Below, one piece after another: positions 60,579-64,000 of a stretch of 64,000 nucleotides of DNA. The stretch covers positions 33,001,219 to 33,065,218 of the forward strand of contig NC_083602.1 of the NCBI RefSeq assembly GCF_029168945.1, written 5' to 3'. Every line of letters begins with the position of its first letter. The first letter of the stretch is position 1. The notes under the pieces are model-generated. The model was not told the origin of the DNA. It searched no databases and worked only from the letters and a program-made list of their open reading frames with translations. Both the position numbers and the translations under genes were made by a program. The DNA is from Cannabis sativa. Taxonomy: Eukaryota; Streptophyta; Magnoliopsida; Rosales; Cannabaceae.

Positions 60579-62521
60579 GTAAAAGTCTAACTTATTATTT
60601 TATTATATAAATATATAAAAGAATTAAATATTATAAAAAAGTTATCGTAATTTATAATACAATAAATAATATATATAAATATATCAATATGTATAAAATT
60701 ATTTAAATAAATTAGATAACAAATGTCATACCTATTTTAGTAATTATATATTTAACAACTATTTAATCGTTTAGCTTACCAAACATTTATATACAACTTT
60801 TTCAACTCACAGCTGTTTTAAAATTATATTTACCAAACATTCAGTAGCTTTTTCTCACAGCACAGCTACAGCTGTTTTTTCTCACAGCACAGCTATAGTT
60901 ACTTTTTCCCACAGTACAACTGTGCCAAACTGGCCCTTAGTAACTCATTTACCAAATATAAAAATAAAAATTTATACATAATTAATACTTCACATTTAAA
61001 CATATCTTATTTTTTAAGATGAAGTATAATTAGAATGTTTAATAATTGTCTAATTACTTTCAAATATGTTACACCCTGTCCTAAGACTGTCTCTAATGAG
61101 AGATATAAAAATTATATTATATTTGACACAACAAAAAGTATTTTTGTAGTATATTTACATTAATTTTTAACATTATACTTTGATACACAATTACAAAATT
61201 TGATGCAAAATTTAATATTTTTATTAAAAGTAAATAGAAATAATAAATTATCATTAATTTATTATATAAAACAATAAAAATGAAATGTCTAAGGGTTTAT
61301 AATTTAATGTAATAATTAAATTTAATAATAAAATATTAAAAATAACAAATAAATATAAAAGTAATATATATTTATTGTGATACAAATTTTGTATCTTGCC
61401 ATATAATTTAAATTTGAATCAATTTTTATTATATGACAAATGTCAATCAACATTTAACATACTATTAAATCAAACTTTTTATAATAAGAGCTATAGTTTA
61501 ACAATAAATCCCCAGTTTCATTTAAACTTCTACTTTTTATTGGACTTCTACTTTTGATTTAAACTTCTTAGCTCTTCTTCATAAAGCTATTATAAAGTGG
61601 CTTTGAGCTTTATAGAACTGAAATTCATTCCAATCTAACAAATAATTAAAGTGCTTTAGGATTTGAAAGTCCAAAAATTACTTCGGAAATAAGACCTACT
61701 CACCCATAATTAATTTTAGTTTGCTAGAAAGCTTAATTATTTTTTTTTCTTTTAATTTAGTTATAGTAATATAAATTACATAAATCTTCTCAAAAAAACA
61801 ATAATACATAAGACTATATATGCAAAAGATAAATGAGAAAACTTTAAACAGCATTTAAGGTATCCAACACTCTATATCATTATTGGTGTAAATAAAGTCA
61901 AAAAATGTATAATACACTCCTTTAAAAAATTCTTTTGGCACACCTTCTATTTGTTTTGACATGCATGAAAGCTTTTTAATATATTTTTTTTTTTATAATC
62001 ACAAACATTGTAATTTTTTTGGACTATTAGTAAATTTTTAAAAATTTCAAATAATTTACAATATCGAAAATAAATTTCAAACAACCACGTACTTATTACA
62101 TATAAAAAAAAAATCATAGGACAACAAAATATTTTACCTTATTTATGGTACCATAAATTATTTGTAATTTTCTAAAAATTAACAGATGCTCTCAAATAAA
62201 TATTTACTATAGAATTATCTAATAATTAACTTCCTACATATTTATCTATATTTATATTTAAAATGTGCTCAACCCCTTTTTCCAAAAAAAAAAAAAAAAG
62301 AAAGAAAAAAGAAAAAATATATGCTCACCCACAACACCAGCATAGTAACCTATATCCTCGTCCTTTTTTGCAACACCGAAATCCTTTATCTGAAAACATC
62401 AATTTGAAATTGAAACACATATTTTGATGTCAACAGCAATTAATTATATGAAATATTGATACAATAAATATAATACTCACCATGAAATACAGGAAAGGGA
62501 ACATAGATGATATTGGCAATG
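35309..62521 (-). CDS. ZIFL: ZIFL-family major facilitator transporter (exons 2-17; exon 1 outside window)
   Basis: This is a membrane carrier of the plant ZIF1/ZIFL group (MFS). Known members act in the tonoplast or plasma membrane in zinc, nicotianamine, potassium/auxin or phytosiderophore transport; the substrate here is unknown. Exons on minus: 62521-62481, 62389-62329, 58206-58104, 57972-57870, 57716-57663, 57566-57504, 51332-51283, 51194-51119, 50646-50392, 50300-50213, 49872-49787, 49691-49584, 49470-49426, 49299-49211, 48910-48867, 35403-35309. All have GT-AG borders and matching phases. They join into 452 codons plus stop with no interruption. Diagnostic stretches are [25 protein letters not shown] (MFS motif A), [17 protein letters not shown] and [12 protein letters not shown]. 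With an exon 1 of about 40 residues the length fits the family. Exon numbers assume a single upstream exon. Confidence 0.92.
35404..35736 (-). other. Residual last intron left of the copia insertion
   Basis: This 330-bp AT-rich stretch holds the acceptor side of the last intron. It ends in a (TA)n tract at 35705-35735 that borders the copia LTR and has probably eroded its terminus. No gene is seen. Confidence 0.6.
35737..35965 (-). repeat. 3' LTR of the intronic copia element
   Basis: It aligns with 48329-48561 along its length. The inner end is TTTACA (minus TGTAAAGAGTTAG), next to a polypurine-like GAGAGGGAATGATAACCAG on minus at 35984-35966. The outer end has lost TGTAAGC-type terminal bases into the TA repeat. 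Confidence 0.75.
35966..37890 (-). pseudogene. Copia reverse transcriptase and RNase H (broken)
   Basis: From the Athila junction at 37890 leftwards, the minus strand reads a Ser/Pro-rich linker with RSVTMLAS, then [18 protein letters not shown] and NNTWSLV (RT start), and [12 protein letters not shown], where YIND (about 36914-36925) replaces catalytic YVDD. It continues with [20 protein letters not shown] and [20 protein letters not shown]. RNase H ends with [20 protein letters not shown] and [11 protein letters not shown]. Several in-frame stops separate these blocks. With the Asp-to-Asn change, RT could not work even if translated. Confidence 0.85.
37891..39305 (+). repeat. 5' LTR of the Athila-like element
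   Basis: The 1415-bp LTR has TGTTAGGC...ACGTAACA ends. A TATATAAGG promoter motif lies near 38446-38454. At least five GTCGCGAC-type palindromes lie at 38260-38385. The end segment GTGGATCGACCTCACCTATG is shared with the other family members at 8387-9559 (reverse) and 46160-46247. Confidence 0.85.
39312..39329 (+). other. Degenerate tRNA-Asp-type primer-binding site
   Basis: TAGCACCGTTATCGGAGA lies six bases after the LTR and matches the Athila-type PBS TGGCGCCGTTGCCGGGGA at 13 of 18 positions. All five differences are G-to-A or C-to-T, the pattern of cytosine deamination on either strand. Confidence 0.65.
39450..40391 (+). pseudogene. Athila-like gag (capsid)
   Basis: A 313-codon frame is the longest intact piece of this element. 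It includes [19 protein letters not shown] and the plant retrotransposon gag domain ([72 protein letters not shown]). Relatives continue into a zinc knuckle; here a TAG at 40389-40391 and two further stops precede [15 protein letters not shown] near 40415, where the last Cys is lost. Capsid structure could be made, but nucleic acid binding would be impaired. Confidence 0.8.
40392..41803 (+). pseudogene. Athila-like gag end and aspartic protease (frameshifted)
   Basis: Three overlapping pieces make up the region. 40819-41253 carries the linker [18 protein letters not shown] and [20 protein letters not shown]. 41178-41408 carries the protease with [18 protein letters not shown], where relatives have [13 protein letters not shown]. 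41372-41803 continues with [20 protein letters not shown] and [20 protein letters not shown]. Frameshifts lie near 41215-41250 and 41370-41410. After 41803 the expected RT never appears. Confidence 0.8.
41804..43328 (+). other. Non-coding 3' interior of the Athila-like element
   Basis: No pol sequence is readable. 42060-42300 has about eight GTCGCGAC-like palindromes (for example GTCGTGACC, GTCGCGACC, GTTGCAACA, GTCGCAACC). The stretch near 42455 (CACTTTGGGGACAATGTG) resembles the conserved pre-LTR segment of Athila-type elements. The remainder is AT-rich with poly-A runs near 43090-43160. Confidence 0.6.
43329..45202 (+). repeat. Solo LTR of the 1.9-kb copia family
   Basis: Ends TGCTGGGTTTTATGCCC...TAATTTCCAACA give 1874 bp, with an exact target duplication ATTAC (43324-43328 and 45203-45207). 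It lies opposite to the copies at 9773, 17938 and 20942. It is the innermost layer of a three-level nest within the ZIFL intron. Confidence 0.92.
44753..44760 (+). promoter_or_regulatory. TATA box of the copia-family LTR
   Basis: TATAAATA in the context ATGCTATAAATAGATAG lies 1.42 kb into the LTR and is conserved in the other copies (for example minus-strand CTATAAATAG near 10228, 18397 and 21409). Confidence 0.55.
45203..46247 (+). repeat. Truncated 3' LTR of the Athila-like element
   Basis: From about 45290 (GGTTGCGACTAGGCG) to 46247 (CATAACA) it aligns with 38340-39305 of the 5' LTR; the first 450 bp of the LTR are missing. Counted over a 200-bp sample the copies differ at about 8%. The GTCGCGAC motifs of the 5' LTR appear here as GGTTGCGACT and GGTTGTGACT. 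Confidence 0.8.
46248..48296 (-). pseudogene. Copia gag and integrase (broken)
   Basis: It starts at the Met at 48296: [18 protein letters not shown] and a copia gag motif ([20 protein letters not shown]). The middle (47160-48010) is too decayed to read as one frame. Integrase is clear: [33 protein letters not shown], a TAA after [15 protein letters not shown], a TAA before [29 protein letters not shown] and LKPFGCTCY. The catalytic Asp, Asp and Glu positions are present but separated by stops. The Athila-like element interrupts it at 46247. Confidence 0.85.
48313..48328 (-). other. Primer-binding site of the intronic copia element
   Basis: Directly inside the 5' LTR (minus ...GCTTACA) the sequence is TGGTATCAAGAAACTC, beginning with the initiator-Met complement TGGTATCA. 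Confidence 0.8.
48329..48561 (-). repeat. 5' LTR of the intronic copia element
   Basis: The minus strand reads TGTAAAGAG...GCTTACA (233 bp) with a TATAAATAATA promoter motif near 48430. It aligns with 35737-35965 and sits 305 bp from exon 16 of the transporter, in the same transcriptional direction. Confidence 0.85.
48867..51332 (-). CDS. ZIFL: ZIFL exons 8-16 (central loop and C-terminal half)
   Basis: Exon 8 encodes [16 protein letters not shown]. Exon 9 is helix 6 ([20 protein letters not shown]). Exon 10 is the largest (255 nt), with a charged cytosolic loop then [20 protein letters not shown]. Exon 11 has [20 protein letters not shown]. Exon 12 has [19 protein letters not shown]. Exon 13 has [20 protein letters not shown]. 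Exon 14 has [15 protein letters not shown]. Exon 15 has [20 protein letters not shown]. Exon 16 has [14 protein letters not shown]. The exon 10 loop is the variable region of the family. If exon 16 is not spliced, the frame runs on for about 27 codons to a TGA at 48783-48781. Confidence 0.92.
50893..50994. repeat. 51-bp tandem duplication in a ZIFL intron
   Basis: Two adjacent copies of a 51-bp unit starting TATATTAGACCATTTATATT differ at about one base. They lie in the intron between exons 9 and 10, far from the splice sites. Confidence 0.85.
51824..53236 (+). pseudogene. LINE ORF1 (gag-like, DUF4283 and zinc knuckle) with one stop
   Basis: I choose the Met at 51824 ([20 protein letters not shown]) because upstream codons look like leader sequence. 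The N-terminal RNA-binding domain follows ([53 protein letters not shown]). A TGA at 52412-52414 interrupts it; the same frame resumes with [12 protein letters not shown] and a knuckle [14 protein letters not shown] whose second Cys is Tyr. A Pro/Ser-rich tail runs to the TGA at 53234-53236. Its stop overlaps the ATG of ORF2 (ATGA at 53233-53236). Confidence 0.85.
53233..57394 (+). pseudogene. LINE ORF2: AP endonuclease, reverse transcriptase, RNase H (broken)
   Basis: The endonuclease starts [24 protein letters not shown] at 53344-53346 follows, then [18 protein letters not shown] and [10 protein letters not shown], all expected catalytic blocks. A frameshift near 54035 and a TAG at 54143-54145 precede a clean 1050-codon frame (54242-57394). 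RT in that frame shows [77 protein letters not shown] and the catalytic FVDDSL near 55315-55335. A zf-RVT domain ([19 protein letters not shown]) and a C-terminal RNase H ([31 protein letters not shown]) follow. The endonuclease is separated from RT by two lesions. Confidence 0.9.
57504..58206 (-). CDS. ZIFL: ZIFL exons 4-7 (helices 2 to about 5, MFS motif A)
   Basis: Exon 4 (58206-58104) encodes [20 protein letters not shown] and [13 protein letters not shown], including MFS motif A between helices 2 and 3. Exon 5 (57972-57870) encodes [20 protein letters not shown] and [14 protein letters not shown]. Exon 6 (57716-57663) encodes [18 protein letters not shown]. Exon 7 (57566-57504) encodes [19 protein letters not shown] then AQ, where the LINE-bearing intron begins. 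The exon 4 donor is taken as GTCAGT, two bases before a competing GTACAT, because only that choice keeps the frame. Confidence 0.9.
58852..59815. mobile_element. Possible MITE-like insertion
   Basis: Its ends resemble inverted repeats: GAGCATCTTCAAGGAG near 58853 and, inverted, GAGCAGCTCCAAGAAG at about 59815-59798. The interior includes complementary ACCAAATTTTGGTG-type stretches. No clear target duplication was identified, so this is tentative. Confidence 0.3.
59230..59567. repeat. Two diverged direct units of about 170 bp
   Basis: 59230-59399 and 59400-59567 align from TTATTTTC(G/A)GC(A/G)T through a TTTTAAATTTTTT tract to a CCGAA(A)...AGGAGTAAAT...CACTTTTAAA end. A weaker relative starts near 58355. 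The repeat family is unknown to me. Confidence 0.6.
60208..60942. mobile_element. hAT-like MITE candidate
   Basis: The left end TAGGTCCCGTATGG and inverted right end TAAGGGCCAGTTTGG are similar, and the right part repeats ACAGCACAGCTA/CACAGCTGTTTT, both common in plant hAT-derived MITEs. No exact 8-bp duplication was found. Confidence 0.35.
62329..62521 (-). CDS. ZIFL: ZIFL exons 2-3 (first membrane helix)
   Basis: Exon 2 (62521-62481) encodes [14 protein letters not shown], with its first Ala codon split from exon 1. Exon 3 (62389-62329) encodes [20 protein letters not shown] and one base of the next Gly codon. Together they cover the first transmembrane helix and the loop before helix 2. 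The donor sites are GTGAGTAT and GTGAGCAT. Exon 1, which in relatives carries the N-terminal CPGC motif, was not found between 62522 and 64000. Confidence 0.9.
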
Positions 62522-62564
62522 CTGCAAAAGTGTAACCACAAAACACCCTATCATTATTGCTGAA

Positions 62565-62600
<36 letters not shown>

Positions 62601-63065
62601 TCTTTTAATATTTATTAAAAATATAGAAATAATAATAATTTTTTTCTTTATATTTTATTGATGATAGATAAAGTTAATAACAAAATAATAAAGTAATTTT
62701 AATATTTAATTTTAATGTGATATCTAAATAATAAAATAATGAAAACCGTATAAAAGTAAACTAAAAGAGTAGCATTTAAATTATGGTGATACTTAATATG
62801 CATCATGCTACATGTTATATGTTAAATTTGACACAATTTTTGATAAAATATTTTTTAAAATAAATTATATTTTAATAATATATCACTAATTTAGAATTTC
62901 ATTGGATATGTTACAACAGCATCTCCAATAGAAGGTGTAAATATTATATTATATTTACGACAAACATTTGATGCATGAATTATGATGCTCCAATGCAAAA
63001 TAGTAAAATTTAATTAAAAAAATAATTTTTCATTAATATACATTCAATAATCATTATTAATAATG

Positions 63066-63109
<44 letters not shown>

Positions 63110-64000
63110 TTTTCTTTATATTTTATTAATGATAGTTAAATATAATATTAAAATAATAAAATAAAAATTTTAGTATTTAATGTGAACTAAAATTAATTAT
63201 TTGAAAGGTATAAAAGTAAATTAAAAAGAATAGATGTAAAATATGCATTCTATATTTTTAATATTATATTATTTTTGGTATGTGCTAAATTTAATAATAT
63301 TTTTGGCACATTATTATAGCATATACTTTTCTAAAGTGGGCTATATTTAAAATTTTTAAAAAATATATATATTAACAATGAATCACTAACTTACCACTAT
63401 ATTAAAGATGCATAATGTAAAAAAAAAAAAAAAGAAGAAGCTAAATTTGGGGGAAAAAAAGTAAATGTTATATTTAGCATACTTTACAATTGTATTTTAA
63501 TACACAATAACAAATTAAGATGTGATTCGACACAAAAAAAATAATTATTATTAATGTTAATTAATCAATTAAATATATATATTTTAAGAAATAGGATCAT
63601 TTGTAATTATAAAAAAAGTGTATTAAAGGTTTTTTTTTTAATATAAAATCACACCACATAGTATTTATTTACTAAAATTATGTAATGATGTTAAGACTTT
63701 GATGTAATACAAACACCACAAATTACTTACTTATGAGCAATGTAAGATAAATACACACACATTTTTTTTTTTTTTTGATAAAGTCACACCAAACATAGTG
63801 TATTAAGTCACTCCTTAGTACTAAATAATAATATTGTAAGAAGTTGAGATGTAAAATAACCTTAAATTTAGAAATTATGTTAGTAAATGTCTATTTTTTA
63901 AAAAAAAAATTAGTAAAATGATCAAATATAATAAATTAACTAATAAAAATTATAAAAATACATTTACTACATATTAATTTTTTAAAATATATATTATAAT
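62522..64000 (-). other. ZIFL intron 1 (partial)
   Basis: This is extremely AT-rich, with (ATT)n near 62568-62596 and (AAT)n near 63061-63110, and no readable first exon. A CATCTCCAATAGAAGGTGTAAA stretch near 62926 resembles MITE ends. The first exon must be beyond the right edge. Confidence 0.55.

Larger units (their letters stand above)
58207..62328 (-). other. ZIFL intron 3 (4.1 kb) with miniature repeats
   Basis: No coding sequence is seen. It contains a possible MITE at 58852-59815, diverged tandem units at 59230-59567, a hAT-like MITE candidate at 60208-60942, a poly-A run near 59309-59332, CAACAA repeats near 59660, and an (ATT)n microsatellite near 60541-60579. The antisense frame at 57862-58065 is a shadow of exon 5. 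Confidence 0.6.

Noticed and set aside
62900..63000. CATCTCCAATAGAAGG segment as a MITE end
   Set aside because: I could not find a matching inverted end or target duplication, so it is only mentioned under the intron.

Overview
This window looks like nuclear DNA of a flowering plant, probably a eudicot. It is AT-rich, its one host gene is split by GT-AG introns, and it is packed with plant-type LTR retrotransposons (Ty3/gypsy Tat, Tekay/Del-like chromovirus and Athila-like; Ty1/copia) plus one L1-type LINE. No sequence feature fixes the species.

Host gene. The only gene that looks alive is a minus-strand major-facilitator transporter of the ZIFL (ZINC INDUCED FACILITATOR-LIKE) family. Sixteen exons lie between 62521 and 35309, and their phases join without a stop into 452 codons; the first exon lies beyond base 64000. 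The last exon (35309-35403) is cut off from the others by a 13.5 kb intron holding a copia element, with an Athila-like element inside it and a solo LTR inside that. Another intron carries a 5.9 kb LINE with a 15-bp target duplication.

Layout. 1-7752: 3' portion of a Tat-lineage element (plus strand) with broken gag-pol, an antisense intron-containing reading frame and a 3' LTR. 7753-27421: a minus-strand chromovirus in pieces, interrupted by an Athila-like solo LTR (8387-9559), a copia-type element with very young LTRs and a decayed interior (9773-19808), and a solo LTR of the same copia family (20942-22834). 27422-34150: remains of an older copia LTR filled with diverged, partly inverted LTR copies. 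34150-35308: AT-rich DNA downstream of the transporter gene. 35309-64000: the transporter gene with its transposon-filled introns.

History. Every transposon coding region seen is broken by stops, frameshifts or deletions, or lacks domains. Several insertions can be ordered from nesting and target duplications. One copia LTR family (TGTTGG...CCAACA, about 1.9 kb) occurs as four closely related and three diverged copies. Nothing resembles a CRISPR array, bacterial operon, tRNA or rRNA gene. The points of most interest are the dispersed but open transporter gene, the PPT-LTR-PBS junction scar at 9773, the young but coding-dead copia derivative, and the antisense spliced gene in the Tat element.
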